A DNA stretch of 62,770 nt from Bacteroidota bacterium (GCA_018268135.1 JAFDXD010000096.1:1-62770), one strand, 5' to 3'; shown: positions 7,891-17,500, counted from the first letter of the stretch. The notes: a model not told the origin generated them from the sequence alone. Translations and numbers: made by a program.

Positions 7891-8273
7891 GAAGCTGAAA
7901 ATGGGAGTTTTGTAGAGAAGGAAATTAAATATAGCTGCTATCAATTTTCACTTTCTGTGATCATATTTTTGAAAGCAGTAAAATGAGATAATTTGAGTTT
8001 GGTAATTGTAAACTGTTGATGCATTCAGCATCATCAGTTGGAGCAAATGTTGTTGAAGCAAAAAATAGCTCATCAAGAACTGAATGTAAGTGGTATTATG
8101 AGATTGCATTAAAATACTGCAATGAATCAAAATGCCGGAAATGCTTTTTGAGAGATGGATTTGATAAAAAAGATGAATAATTATATATAATTTTAAAAGA
8201 AGCTGATGAGATTTTAAAAATTTTGGCTTCTTATATAATTAAGCTTAAAAGTAAAACAAACAAAGTGCAGTAG
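7891..8273 (+). pseudogene. Decayed four-helix-bundle (23S rRNA IVP-type) protein gene
   Basis: The 438-base gap between nuoF and nuoG holds a broken gene. Frame 1 (7891-7983) reads EKEIKYSCYQFSLSVIIFLK, matching the N-terminal KSYQFALRII part of the family. After a frameshift near 7984-7992, frame 3 reads ASSVGANVVEAKNSSSRTE and then YYEIALKYCNESK, the family core SGTSIGANI-EA. An in-frame TAA at 8178-8180 interrupts it, and after that the frame continues LKEADEILKILASYIIKLK to the TAG at 8271-8273, the family C-terminus. Such proteins form pentameric four-helix bundles; many are encoded in rRNA intervening sequences, others stand alone, with unknown function. No intact start is seen. Confidence 0.8.
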
Positions 8274-8310
8274 TTATTGGTTTTTACTTTTAGCTAACTA
8301 CTTAAAAATT

Positions 8311-9486
8311 ATGGCTGACGAAATTAAAGCAGCTCCGCCTGCAACTTTTAAAGTAACCATCGATAATATAACCATCGATGTAAAGCCCGGTACTACCATT
8401 TTAAATGCTGCAAGGCAAATAGGGGGCGATGTAGCGCCACCTGCCATGTGCTATTACAGCAAGCTGGAAGGTAGTGGCGGTAAATGCCGTACATGTTTGG
8501 TAGAAGTAGCAGCCGGCTCCACAGCCGACCCAAGGCCAATGCCCAAGCTGGTTGCAAGCTGCCGTACCACTGTTATGGACGGTATGGTTGTAAAAAATAT
8601 TACCAGCGACAGAGTATTGGATGCCCGAAATGGTGTGGTAGAATTTTTATTAATCAATCACCCGCTCGATTGCCCCATTTGCGATCAGGCAGGCGAGTGT
8701 AACTTGCAAGACCTTAGTTACAATCATGGGGAAGAAGGCACACGCTACCAATTTGCACGCCGCACTTTTGTAAAAGAAGATATTGGTCCTTATATTCAGT
8801 TGCACATGACACGCTGCATCTTATGCTACCGTTGCGTATTTGTAGCAGAGCAAATTACCAATAAAAGGGTACATGGTGTAGTTGACAGGGGCGACCATGC
8901 AGCCATCTCTACATATATATCCAGAGCGGTAGATAATGATTTTAGCGGAAATATGATTGACGTATGCCCTGTGGGCGCTTTAACCGATAAAACCTTCCGG
9001 TTTAAAAACAGGGTATGGTTTACCAAACCGGTAGATGCCCATCGCAATTGCCAAACACCTGGATGCTGCGGAAAAGCTACCTTGTGGATGAGGGGCGACG
9101 AAGTATTTAGAGTAACTACACGAAAAGACCCCTGGGGCGAAGTACAAAGCTTTGATGGTAAACCCGGATGGATTTGTAATACCTGCCGCTTTGATAAAAA
9201 AGATGCAAAAGACTGGGTAGTAGAAGGGTTAACCACCATTAGCCGCCACTCGGTAATTGGTACTAATAAATATGAAACACTTCAGGTACCAGCCGAAACA
9301 GTAAAAGAGGTAATGAAAGGGCAGGCGCCTAAGTTGTTAATGAATATTCATAATGTAAGTGAGGTTAATAACCCCAACATACATTTAAGCGAAATAGACA
9401 GGCCGGCACATGCTGACGATTTTTCGGAGTCTGCAACACATACTCCGGGGCAGGGCGAGTCTGATCAGTTTGGGCGAACTAACTAA
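8311..9486 (+). CDS. nuoG: NADH-quinone oxidoreductase subunit G, short form
   Basis: Peripheral-arm iron-sulfur subunit that relays electrons from NuoF. 391 residues instead of roughly 700-900 in enterobacteria. Ligands visible: 2Fe-2S N1b Cys47, Cys59, Cys62, Cys84; His-Cys3 cluster N5 His117, Cys121, Cys124, Cys130; N4 Cys169, Cys172, Cys175, Cys219. A remnant of the molybdopterin-domain iron-sulfur segment follows (Cys247, Cys252, Cys253, Cys289, Cys292). The large molybdopterin-like domain is missing and the tail (340-391) is polar and low in complexity. Short NuoG proteins occur in other Bacteroidota, so this is probably a lineage feature rather than a broken gene. Confidence 0.93.
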   Translation: MADEIKAAPPATFKVTIDNITIDVKPGTTILNAARQIGGDVAPPAMCYYSKLEGSGGKCRTCLVEVAAGSTADPRPMPKLVASCRTTVMDGMVVKNITSDRVLDARNGVVEFLLINHPLDCPICDQAGECNLQDLSYNHGEEGTRYQFARRTFVKEDIGPYIQLHMTRCILCYRCVFVAEQITNKRVHGVVDRGDHAAISTYISRAVDNDFSGNMIDVCPVGALTDKTFRFKNRVWFTKPVDAHRNCQTPGCCGKATLWMRGDEVFRVTTRKDPWGEVQSFDGKPGWICNTCRFDKKDAKDWVVEGLTTISRHSVIGTNKYETLQVPAETVKEVMKGQAPKLLMNIHNVSEVNNPNIHLSEIDRPAHADDFSESATHTPGQGESDQFGRTN

Positions 9487-9532
9487 TAAGGATAAACGAA
9501 AATTTTGACGCTAATATAATTTGATAAAAAAT

Positions 9533-10579
9533 ATGTTTTTAACTATTGACCTGGCATTAATAATCGAAAAACTGGTGTTAATAATAGTGGTGGTAATGGC
9601 ATCGCTTGTAATAGCCATGTACACTACATTTGCCGAGCGCAAAGTAGCGGCCATTCTGCAAGACAGGCGGGGTCCCAACAGGGCAGGCCCTTTTGGCATA
9701 TTGCAACCCCTGGCCGATGGGTTAAAATTATTTTTTAAAGAAGAAATTATTCCTGCATTTTCATCAAAAGCATTGTTTGTATTAGGCCCCGGCCTTGCAA
9801 TGCTTACAGCTATTATGACCAGCGCCGTTATCCCCTGGGGCGATAAAGTGCACTTTTTTGGAAGAGATATTAGTTTACAAATCGCCGATATCAATATTGG
9901 AATACTTTACATCTTTGGCGTAGTTAGTTTGGGCGTTTATGGCATCATGATTGGCGCATGGGCAAGCAACAATAAATTTTCATTAATAGGGGGCTTAAGG
10001 GCTGCTTCACAAATTATCAGTTATGAGCTGGCCATGGGTATATCATTAATAGCTTTATTGATGGTAACGGGTACGCTTAGCCTAAAAGAAATGGTAGAGC
10101 AACAGCAACATGGCTACTGGAATATCGTAAAACAACCCCTTGGCTTTTTAATATTTATTATTTGTGCATTTGCAGAGTGTAACCGTACACCCTTTGATTT
10201 ACCCGAGGCAGAAAACGAATTGATTGGAGGGTATCATACCGAATATTCTTCCATGAAATTAGGGTTCTATTTATTTTCTGAATACATCAATATGTTTATC
10301 AGCAGCGCAGTAATGGCTACCCTGTTTTTTGGCGGGTATGATGTGCCATTTTTTAACGAGGCAGCACATGCCGACTGGGGCAACTGGCTGGCGCTGATTG
10401 GTATTGTAGCATTGATGGCAAAAGTAATTTTCTTTATATTTTTATTTATGTGGGTACGGTGGACAATACCAAGGTTTCGCTACGATCAGTTGATGCACCT
10501 TGGCTGGCGTATTTTAATACCATTGGCATTATTTAATATGCTGGCTACCGGAGGCGCTATTTTATTTTTTAATAAATAG
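9533..10579 (+). CDS. nuoH: NADH-quinone oxidoreductase subunit H
   Basis: Membrane subunit linking the peripheral arm and the quinone chamber to the proton channels. 348 residues from the ATG at 9533; a TTG at 9521 is possible but less likely. Eight hydrophobic helices are expected and visible. The conserved FAERKVAAILQDRRGPNRAG loop (about residues 32-51) and the FAECNRTPFDLPEAENEL segment with its acidic quinone-site residues are intact. Confidence 0.96.
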   Translation: MFLTIDLALIIEKLVLIIVVVMASLVIAMYTTFAERKVAAILQDRRGPNRAGPFGILQPLADGLKLFFKEEIIPAFSSKALFVLGPGLAMLTAIMTSAVIPWGDKVHFFGRDISLQIADINIGILYIFGVVSLGVYGIMIGAWASNNKFSLIGGLRAASQIISYELAMGISLIALLMVTGTLSLKEMVEQQQHGYWNIVKQPLGFLIFIICAFAECNRTPFDLPEAENELIGGYHTEYSSMKLGFYLFSEYINMFISSAVMATLFFGGYDVPFFNEAAHADWGNWLALIGIVALMAKVIFFIFLFMWVRWTIPRFRYDQLMHLGWRILIPLALFNMLATGGAILFFNK

Positions 10580-10619
10580 ATACAGATTTTAAAACATTAT
10601 TTTTGCAAACCTTATTAAT

Positions 10620-11174
10620 ATGCAGGCATTAACCAATAGAGTAAAAGAAGTTTCCCGCAAGCCCATGAGCTTGTGGGAACGCATGTACTTACCGGCGGTT
10701 TTTAAAGGCATGGTCATTACATTTAGCCATATTTTTAAAAAAACGCCTACTATCAACTACCCCGAAAAAAAGCGCCCATTTAGCCCCGTGTTTAGAGGCT
10801 TACAAATTTTGAACCGAGATGAAGAAGGAAGGGAAAACTGCACTGCCTGTGGGTTATGTGCCGTAGCATGCCCTGCCGAAGCCATCACAATGGAAGCAGC
10901 AGAAAGGCAACCCGGCGAAGAGCATCTTTACAGAGAAGAAAAATATGCAGCCAGATATGAAATCAATATGCTTCGTTGTATCTTTTGCGGCCTTTGCGAA
11001 GATGCCTGCCCAAAAGATGCAATTTATTTAAGCGAAACTTTTACCCCGGCAGATTATCAGCGCAAACAATTTATTTATAATAAAAAAGATTTACTCATCC
11101 CTCATCCCAAAGAAGAACCCGAAGCATACAAAAAAGCGCTGGGAAACAGGGCAGGCAATAAAACAGCTAATTGA
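10620..11174 (+). CDS. nuoI: NADH-quinone oxidoreductase subunit I (two 4Fe-4S)
   Basis: Ferredoxin-like subunit carrying clusters N6a and N6b, delivering electrons to N2. 184 residues. Two CxxCxxCxxxCP motifs: Cys74, Cys77, Cys80, Cys84 (CTACGLCAVACP) and Cys120, Cys123, Cys126, Cys130 (CIFCGLCEDACP). The amphipathic N-terminal region (WERMYLPAVFKGM) anchors it to the membrane face. It lies 40 bases after nuoH and is followed by nuoJ after 13 bases. Confidence 0.96.
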   Translation: MQALTNRVKEVSRKPMSLWERMYLPAVFKGMVITFSHIFKKTPTINYPEKKRPFSPVFRGLQILNRDEEGRENCTACGLCAVACPAEAITMEAAERQPGEEHLYREEKYAARYEINMLRCIFCGLCEDACPKDAIYLSETFTPADYQRKQFIYNKKDLLIPHPKEEPEAYKKALGNRAGNKTAN

Positions 11175-11187
11175 TTAATCATAGAGA

Positions 11188-11685
11188 ATGAACCTTTCAA
11201 CCCTTTTATTTATTTTATTATCTGTAGTGGCAGTAGGCAGCGCCATCATGATGCTGCTGAGTAAAAAACCGGTCAACAGTATCCTTTGGCTTATCGTAGT
11301 ATTTTTCTCCATCTCGGGGCATTACGTTTTGTTAAATGCACAGTTCCTTGCTGTAGTTAATATTATTGTGTACGCAGGCGCTATCATGGTTTTATTTTTA
11401 TTTGTAGTAATGCTGATGAACCTCAATGCAGAAACAGAACCTGCAAAAAATTACAGGCTACATTTAATCGGTATTATTTCAGGCGGCTCTTTATTGCTGG
11501 TTTTATTATCAGCAGTAATGACAACTAATTTGCAGCAGCCTGTAATGCTAAAAATTGGGGATGCTGGGCTTATCAATAAATTGGGCAAAACATTATTTGA
11601 AAATTATGTACTTCCTTTTGAAATAAGCAGTGTATTGTTTTTAAGCGCTATGATAGGCGCTGTAATTATTGGTAAAAGAGATTAA
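11188..11685 (+). CDS. nuoJ: NADH-quinone oxidoreductase subunit J
   Basis: Membrane subunit with five helices contributing to the proton path between the quinone site and the antiporter-like subunits. 165 residues. The LWLIVVFFSISGHYVLL segment and VVNIIVYAGAIMVLFLFVVMLMN, with the pi-bulge region of TM3, are characteristic. In most genomes nuoK follows at once; here a 540-base secreted-protein gene separates them. Confidence 0.95.
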   Translation: MNLSTLLFILLSVVAVGSAIMMLLSKKPVNSILWLIVVFFSISGHYVLLNAQFLAVVNIIVYAGAIMVLFLFVVMLMNLNAETEPAKNYRLHLIGIISGGSLLLVLLSAVMTTNLQQPVMLKIGDAGLINKLGKTLFENYVLPFEISSVLFLSAMIGAVIIGKRD

Positions 11686-11706
11686 TTCATTCATAAAAAA
11701 AATAAA

Positions 11707-12246
11707 ATGAGAAAGATTATTTTTTTAAGTTTAATTGTTAGCCTTGGCTGCCTTCATGCTTCGGCACAAATTGATTTAAATGAACTAACCACTGGAAATA
11801 TTTTTGGCAAAATAATGAATGTAAAAAAAGGATTTGCACCAAAATTTTCTTTAGCCAATCAGCCCATTGATAAAATATTTAAAGTGGCAGAAATCATTGG
11901 GCTTAAAAAAAATGATCAGGCTACCAGGCTTTTTAATACATTTAAAACAGGCCGTACCATTTATAAAGTAGCTTCTTATGTGGGAGCAGCAGTGTCAGTA
12001 TATGCCGTAGTAAGAGCCGCAGATAAAGCAGCAAGTAAAAAAGATTACCAGGGAGCATTAACAGGTGGCATCAGCAGCATTGTATCTGGCCTTGCAGTAA
12101 AATTTTTAACCAAAGGAGCCTCTTACAAAGCGGTAGATATTTTTAATGGTATCGTAAAAGAAAAAGTAAAAGATAAGATTAAAGATATTTTTTCAATTGC
12201 TCCGGCTTCTAATACCCTGGGCATTGGCATTTATGCTAAATTATAA
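11707..12246 (+). CDS. Secreted protein of unknown function between nuoJ and nuoK
   Basis: 179 residues with a Sec signal peptide (MRKIIFLSLIVSLGCLHASA, likely cut before QIDL). The mature part has two weakly hydrophobic alanine/glycine-rich stretches (about 93-110 and 119-137, ALTGGISSIVSGLAV) that resemble glycine-zipper or amphipathic helices, and a lysine-rich segment (KEKVKDKIKD). No family is recognised. It is 21 bases after nuoJ and 3 bases before nuoK, in the same strand, so it must be cotranscribed. Function is unknown; a periplasmic protein within a complex I operon is unusual. Confidence 0.8.
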   Translation: MRKIIFLSLIVSLGCLHASAQIDLNELTTGNIFGKIMNVKKGFAPKFSLANQPIDKIFKVAEIIGLKKNDQATRLFNTFKTGRTIYKVASYVGAAVSVYAVVRAADKAASKKDYQGALTGGISSIVSGLAVKFLTKGASYKAVDIFNGIVKEKVKDKIKDIFSIAPASNTLGIGIYAKL

Positions 12247-12249
12247 TTT

Positions 12250-12582
12250 ATGGGAATTACATCATATATCATTTTATCACTTACCTTATTTACCATCGGT
12301 ATTATAGGTGTGTTGGTTCGAAGAAATGCCATCATCGTTTTTATGTGTGTGGAGCTGATGTTGAATGCAGTAAACCTGTTACTGGTGGCTTTTTCAAAAA
12401 TGCACTCTGCAAGTACAGCAGCTAAAGCTTCTCTTACATTTGCAAGTGATGCACAAATTTTTGTATTCTTTATCATGATTGTTGCAGCGGCAGAAGTGAG
12501 TGTAGGGCTTGCAATAATTGTAATGATGTATCGCAATACACACTCAATAGATGTGAATTTTTTAAACAGGCTTAAAAACTAA
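12250..12582 (+). CDS. nuoK: NADH-quinone oxidoreductase subunit K
   Basis: Small three-helix membrane subunit (MrpC-like) with two buried glutamates in the proton path. 110 residues; the [27 protein letters not shown] region holds the conserved Glu in TM2, and [15 protein letters not shown] the second Glu in TM3. Normal length and adjacent to nuoL. Confidence 0.95.
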   Translation: MGITSYIILSLTLFTIGIIGVLVRRNAIIVFMCVELMLNAVNLLLVAFSKMHSASTAAKASLTFASDAQIFVFFIMIVAAAEVSVGLAIIVMMYRNTHSIDVNFLNRLKN

Positions 12583-12632
12583 AACCAAAAACAGGAGCAG
12601 GAACTGCTTTTGTATTTTGACATCTGACTGAT

Positions 12633-14552
12633 ATGAATAATGTATTACAGGATATTGCTTATTGGATTCCGCTGATACCATTAATAGGTTTTATGATTAA
12701 TGGTTTAGGGCGAAATATTGTTTCTAAAAAAATAGCAGGTACCATAGGTTGTACTTCTATTCTCCTTTCTTTTTTATTGAGTGTGTATGTGTTTTTCTCA
12801 GTAAAGAGCGGCAATATTTATGATGCCCATTATTTTAATTTTATTAATATAGCAGATTTAAAAGTAGGATTCGATTTTAAACTTGATCAGCTTTCTTCTT
12901 TATTCTTACTTATTATTACAGGCATTGGTTTTTTAATTCATGTATATTCTACTTCTTATATGCATGATGAGCCATCCAAAGATTTTGCAAAATATTTTTC
13001 ATACCTCAACCTCTTTGTATTTTCCATGCTGCTGCTGGTAATGGGCGGCAATTACCTGATCATGTTTATAGGTTGGGAAGGGGTAGGGCTTTGTTCTTAC
13101 CTGCTAATTGGCTATTGGTATAAAAATAACGACTATACCAATGCTGCTAAAAAAGCCTTTGTGATGAACCGTATAGGTGATCTTGCTTTTTTACTTGCAT
13201 TATTTTGGTTGCTTGCAAAAATTGGTACTATTAATTACAACGAAGTTTTTTCCGCCGAAAATATTTCAAAACTATCCATAACAGATATTACCGGTATCAC
13301 TCTTTTACTATTTGTAGGAGCCACCGGCAAGAGCGCTCAAATACCATTGTACACCTGGTTGCCCGATGCCATGGCCGGCCCTACACCTGTGAGTGCATTA
13401 ATACATGCTGCTACCATGGTTACTGCCGGTATTTATATGATAGCCCGTAGCAATATTTTATATACCATGGCTCCGGTTACACAGTGTGTAGTGGGAGTGA
13501 TAGGCCTGGCTACAGCAGTGCTTGCTGCCACTATTGCTTTAAAACAAAATGATATTAAAAAAGTACTTGCCTACTCTACCGTAAGCCAGTTGGGTTACAT
13601 GTTTTTGGGCCTTGGCGTAGGTGCATATACGGGAGCTGTATTTCATGTGATGACACATGCATTTTTTAAAGCATTACTTTTTCTTGGCGCCGGCAGTGTA
13701 ATACATGCCATGGGTGGAGAGCAGGATATGCGAAATATGGGCGGTTTAAAAAAATACATGAGCATTACCCATCTTACTTTTTTAATTGCCTGTATTGCCA
13801 TTTCGGGTATCCCTCCTTTTTCCGGCTTCTTTTCAAAAGATGAAATATTAGCAGCCGCATTTGCAAAAAATCCATTGTATTGGGCTATTGGCGCCCTTAC
13901 GGCTGCCCTTACTGCATTTTACATGTTTCGGTTGTATGCTATGACATTTTTGGGAAAATTCAGAGGCACACATGAGCAGGAACATCACCTGCACGAAAGC
14001 CCTGCTGCCATTACATTCCCTTTGATAGTGCTGGCCATACTTGCTATAGTAGGCGGATGGGTTGGTATTCCCGAAGTATTTTGGCATGGCGGGCATAAGT
14101 TGGGCGAATTTTTGGCACCGGTATTTGCTCAAACTACTGCCTATACAGAATCTCATCATTTACAAAATGAACTAAGCCACAATACTGAATATATTTTAAT
14201 GGGTACTTCTGTATTGCTTGCACTTATAGGTATTGCTTATGCCTGGAAAAAATTCAGCAATTATCAAAAAACCGAAACTTCGTCTACTGGTATTGGTAAG
14301 TTGCTTGAAAATAAGTGGTATGTAGATGAATTGTATGATGCAATCATTGTAAAACCATTAAAATCATTATCAGTTTTTTTTGACAACATAATGGAGCGTA
14401 AAGGAATAGATGGTATAGTAAATGGCGTAGGTAAAGCTGTTAATTATGGTAGCAGGCAGTTGCGATGGGTACAAAGCGGTAAGGTAGGAGCTTATGTATT
14501 GCTAATGGTAATTGGTATGCTTGTTTTATTTATTATTCAATTATTCCTGTAA
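12633..14552 (+). CDS. nuoL: NADH-quinone oxidoreductase subunit L
   Basis: Distal antiporter-like proton-pumping subunit. 639 residues. GWEGVGLCSYLLIGYWY carries the conserved TM5 glutamate; KSAQIPLYTWLPDAMAGPTPVSALIHAATMV carries the TM7 lysine and TM8 histidines, and KKVLAYSTVSQLGYM follows. The C-terminal extension (about 560-639) includes the region that forms the lateral helix. It is followed by nuoM after 12 bases. Confidence 0.96.
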   Translation: MNNVLQDIAYWIPLIPLIGFMINGLGRNIVSKKIAGTIGCTSILLSFLLSVYVFFSVKSGNIYDAHYFNFINIADLKVGFDFKLDQLSSLFLLIITGIGFLIHVYSTSYMHDEPSKDFAKYFSYLNLFVFSMLLLVMGGNYLIMFIGWEGVGLCSYLLIGYWYKNNDYTNAAKKAFVMNRIGDLAFLLALFWLLAKIGTINYNEVFSAENISKLSITDITGITLLLFVGATGKSAQIPLYTWLPDAMAGPTPVSALIHAATMVTAGIYMIARSNILYTMAPVTQCVVGVIGLATAVLAATIALKQNDIKKVLAYSTVSQLGYMFLGLGVGAYTGAVFHVMTHAFFKALLFLGAGSVIHAMGGEQDMRNMGGLKKYMSITHLTFLIACIAISGIPPFSGFFSKDEILAAAFAKNPLYWAIGALTAALTAFYMFRLYAMTFLGKFRGTHEQEHHLHESPAAITFPLIVLAILAIVGGWVGIPEVFWHGGHKLGEFLAPVFAQTTAYTESHHLQNELSHNTEYILMGTSVLLALIGIAYAWKKFSNYQKTETSSTGIGKLLENKWYVDELYDAIIVKPLKSLSVFFDNIMERKGIDGIVNGVGKAVNYGSRQLRWVQSGKVGAYVLLMVIGMLVLFIIQLFL

Positions 14553-14564
14553 AAAAATATTTAG

Positions 14565-16067
14565 ATGCTGGGTACTTATTTTACTTTTCCCGAATTGCTT
14601 ATATGGTTGCCATTGTTGGCAGGGGTACTTTGTTTTTTTCTTCGCAAGGGTAATGCGGCAAAAAACGTAGCAATTTTTGCTTCCATACTCACTTTTGCAA
14701 TTTCTATTTATAGTTTGCTATATACCGAAGATAAATTTGCAACCTATAATAATGTAAGTTATTACTGGATGAAATACATTGGAGCCACATTTTATGTAGG
14801 CTTAGATGGTACAAGCCGTATTCTTACCTTGCTTACGGCTATTGCATTTCCAATTATTTTTATAGCAGGTTACCAAAATAAAATTAAGAACCCTGCTTCA
14901 TTTTTTGGGCTGATGTTGCTTACCCAAAGTGGCATAATGGGGGTATTCTGCTCAATGGATGCATTACTTTTCTACTTCTTTTGGGAGCTGGCCATTATAC
15001 CCGTTTATTTTTTATGCAGTATATGGGGTGGAGAAAAACGCATCAAAACAACCTTTAAATTTTTTGTGTACACATTTACCGGTTCATTATTAATGCTTAC
15101 CGGTATCATTTATGTGTACCTGCATACTACTGGCCGTACTTTTGATGATGGCACTTATTCACAACACTCTTTTGCATTTGCTTCCTTTTTTAATACCTCT
15201 TTAAAAGCTTCTCAACAAAACTGGTTGTTCTGGCTGTTTTTTGTAGCCTTTGCCATCAAGATGCCTGTTTTTCCATTTCATACCTGGCAACCCGATACTT
15301 ACGACCAATCGCCCTCTTCTGTTACAATGGTACTTAGCGGCCTAATGGTGAAGATGGGGCTTTTTGCTGTAATCCGCTGGCTGATACCATTATTTCCATT
15401 AGCTACAGTTCACTTTAGCCATATAGTAATGTTGCTATGTATTATCGGAATATTATATGCAAGTTGTATTGCCATAGTGCAGGATAATTTAAAGAAAATG
15501 CTGGCCTACTCTTCCATTGCGCATATTGGCGTAATGTGTGCAGCCATTTTTGCAATGAATACTTTAAGTGTACAGGGAGCATTGATACAGATGTTTAATC
15601 ATGGTATTAATATTATTGGCCTTTGGATCATTTTTGATTTGCTCGAAAGAAAAACCGGGTCAAAAAGTATTTCTCAATTGGGTGGAGTAGCTCAAAAAGC
15701 GCCTGCACTTACAATTTTTACCGTCATAATTGCATTGGCAAATATTGCATTGCCACTTACCAATGCTTTTGTGGGTGAGTTTATGATGTTTGGAGGTATT
15801 TTTAAATTTAATGCATGGTATAGTTTTGCGGCCATCATCAGTATTATTCTTGCTGCTGTGTATATGCTTAATATGCTCCAAAAAGTGTTTTATGGAAATA
15901 CCAGCACACTTACTCAAAACATGAGCGATATTTCTACCAATGAAATAATAATATTGTCTGTAATTGTAGTGCTTATTTTTATGGTAGGCATCTATCCACA
16001 ACCAATGATAGAGCTTACAAAAGAAGCAGCACAGGGATTGGTAAAGTATGTAACAACATTAAGGTAG
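14565..16067 (+). CDS. nuoM: NADH-quinone oxidoreductase subunit M
   Basis: Antiporter-like proton-pumping membrane subunit. 500 residues with about 14 helices. FFWELAIIPVYFL contains the conserved TM5 glutamate, KMPVFPFHTWQPDTYDQSPSS the TM7 lysine, and KKMLAYSSIAHIG the later lysine motif. The family motif usually reads LPDAHVEAP; the variant QPDTYDQSPSS is common in Bacteroidota. Confidence 0.95.
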   Translation: MLGTYFTFPELLIWLPLLAGVLCFFLRKGNAAKNVAIFASILTFAISIYSLLYTEDKFATYNNVSYYWMKYIGATFYVGLDGTSRILTLLTAIAFPIIFIAGYQNKIKNPASFFGLMLLTQSGIMGVFCSMDALLFYFFWELAIIPVYFLCSIWGGEKRIKTTFKFFVYTFTGSLLMLTGIIYVYLHTTGRTFDDGTYSQHSFAFASFFNTSLKASQQNWLFWLFFVAFAIKMPVFPFHTWQPDTYDQSPSSVTMVLSGLMVKMGLFAVIRWLIPLFPLATVHFSHIVMLLCIIGILYASCIAIVQDNLKKMLAYSSIAHIGVMCAAIFAMNTLSVQGALIQMFNHGINIIGLWIIFDLLERKTGSKSISQLGGVAQKAPALTIFTVIIALANIALPLTNAFVGEFMMFGGIFKFNAWYSFAAIISIILAAVYMLNMLQKVFYGNTSTLTQNMSDISTNEIIILSVIVVLIFMVGIYPQPMIELTKEAAQGLVKYVTTLR

Positions 16068-16105
16068 TGTAAGAACGGCCGTATAAAATATTTTAGAGTA
16101 ACATT

Positions 16106-17500
16106 ATGAATGCAATTTTATTTTCAGCAGTTTGGGGCATTGTGATGATGTTTTCGGGTGTATTTATTAAAAGTAAAAGTACACCCAAATATCTTGCGAT
16201 AGCAGGTATAGTATTACTGTGTATAGTAAATGGGGCAGAGCTATATACCGGTATGCCATTGTATAATTACGATACCATGAATATGCTGAGTACTACTGGT
16301 TTTAATCTCACATTTTTGGAGGTAATATTTGGCTGCACTCTTTTTTATTTTTTACTTAATGGCAGTGATATTGAAAAAGTGGGGGAGCATGTGGGAGAGT
16401 ATTTTGCACTTATCTTTTTTGTATTGTGTGGCGTAGCGCTTTCGGCTACTTACCAAACGCTGCTTTTATTATTTATAGGTATTGAAATTATGTCCATACC
16501 ATTGTACATACTAACGGGAAGCGATAAACGAAATTTAAAAAGCAATGAAGCTTCTCTCAAGTATTTTTTAATGGGGGCTTTTTCTACAGGTATTTTACTG
16601 ATGGGTATTGCATTTATATATGGAGGCAATTCTAATGCGTCTTTTTATATCAATCAATTGCAGATAGGAGTAGGGCCCATGCCGGTAATGGTAACCTTTG
16701 GACTTGTTTTTTTAATGATTGCCCTTTCCTTTAAAGTATCTGCTGCCCCATTTCATTTTTGGGCGCCCGATGTATATGATGGTTCTCCTACGGTATTTTC
16801 ATCTTTTATGATGACGATTGTAAAAGTAGCTGGGTTTATTGCTTTTATCAGGCTCTTTCAATATTCATTTGGCCTGGTAAATGTTCAGTGGCAAAAACTA
16901 ATTATTGTTATCACAATTGCCACTTTTGTTATTGGCAATATTACAGCCGTATTTCAGCAGAGTGTAAAAAGAATGATGGCCTATTCCAGTATTGCCCAGG
17001 CAGGCTTTATGTTGCTGGCAATATTTGCCTTAAATGATAAGGCAAAAGAAGGCCTGATACTTTATGCAGCGGCATATAGCTTAGCCACCATTGGTTTTTT
17101 TGCTATCCTGGTAAGGATGAATGATAAAACCATTGAAGGGTTTAACGGGCTTGGCAAAACCCAGCCTGTATTGGCTCTTACCGCCACTTTATTTTTATTA
17201 TCGCTCACCGGTATCCCACTTACTGCTGGTTTTCAGGCAAAGTTTTATATGCTAATGGCTGCAGTACAAAACGGTAGTAATTTTTGGATAGTAATTGTAG
17301 CGGTATTATTTGCAGCTGTAAGCGCCTATTATTATTTTAAAGTTATACAGGCTATTTATTTTAAACAGCCGCAGGGCGTTGCCATTGAAGCAGAAAATGT
17401 ATCTTCATTTTATAAAGTAATGCTGGTAATTACTGCTGTAATCATCATTATATTGGGCGCCTACCCCGAGCTGTTGATAGGATGGGTGTACCACTTGTAA
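16106..17500 (+). CDS. nuoN: NADH-quinone oxidoreductase subunit N
   Basis: Third antiporter-like subunit and last gene of the complex I cluster. 464 residues, about 14 helices. LFIGIEIMSIPLYILTG holds the TM5 glutamate, FKVSAAPFHFWAPDVYDGSPT the TM7 lysine region, and KRMMAYSSIAQAGFM the later motif. No clear terminator follows before the next gene, 74 bases downstream. Confidence 0.95.
   Translation: MNAILFSAVWGIVMMFSGVFIKSKSTPKYLAIAGIVLLCIVNGAELYTGMPLYNYDTMNMLSTTGFNLTFLEVIFGCTLFYFLLNGSDIEKVGEHVGEYFALIFFVLCGVALSATYQTLLLLFIGIEIMSIPLYILTGSDKRNLKSNEASLKYFLMGAFSTGILLMGIAFIYGGNSNASFYINQLQIGVGPMPVMVTFGLVFLMIALSFKVSAAPFHFWAPDVYDGSPTVFSSFMMTIVKVAGFIAFIRLFQYSFGLVNVQWQKLIIVITIATFVIGNITAVFQQSVKRMMAYSSIAQAGFMLLAIFALNDKAKEGLILYAAAYSLATIGFFAILVRMNDKTIEGFNGLGKTQPVLALTATLFLLSLTGIPLTAGFQAKFYMLMAAVQNGSNFWIVIVAVLFAAVSAYYYFKVIQAIYFKQPQGVAIEAENVSSFYKVMLVITAVIIIILGAYPELLIGWVYHL

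Noticed and set aside
7948-8130. Minus-strand 60-codon frame in the nuoF-nuoG gap
   Set aside because: It is antisense to the decayed four-helix-bundle gene, which explains the same bases better.
12231-12536. Minus-strand frame opposite nuoK
   Set aside because: It is antisense to a clear complex I subunit and has no independent support.
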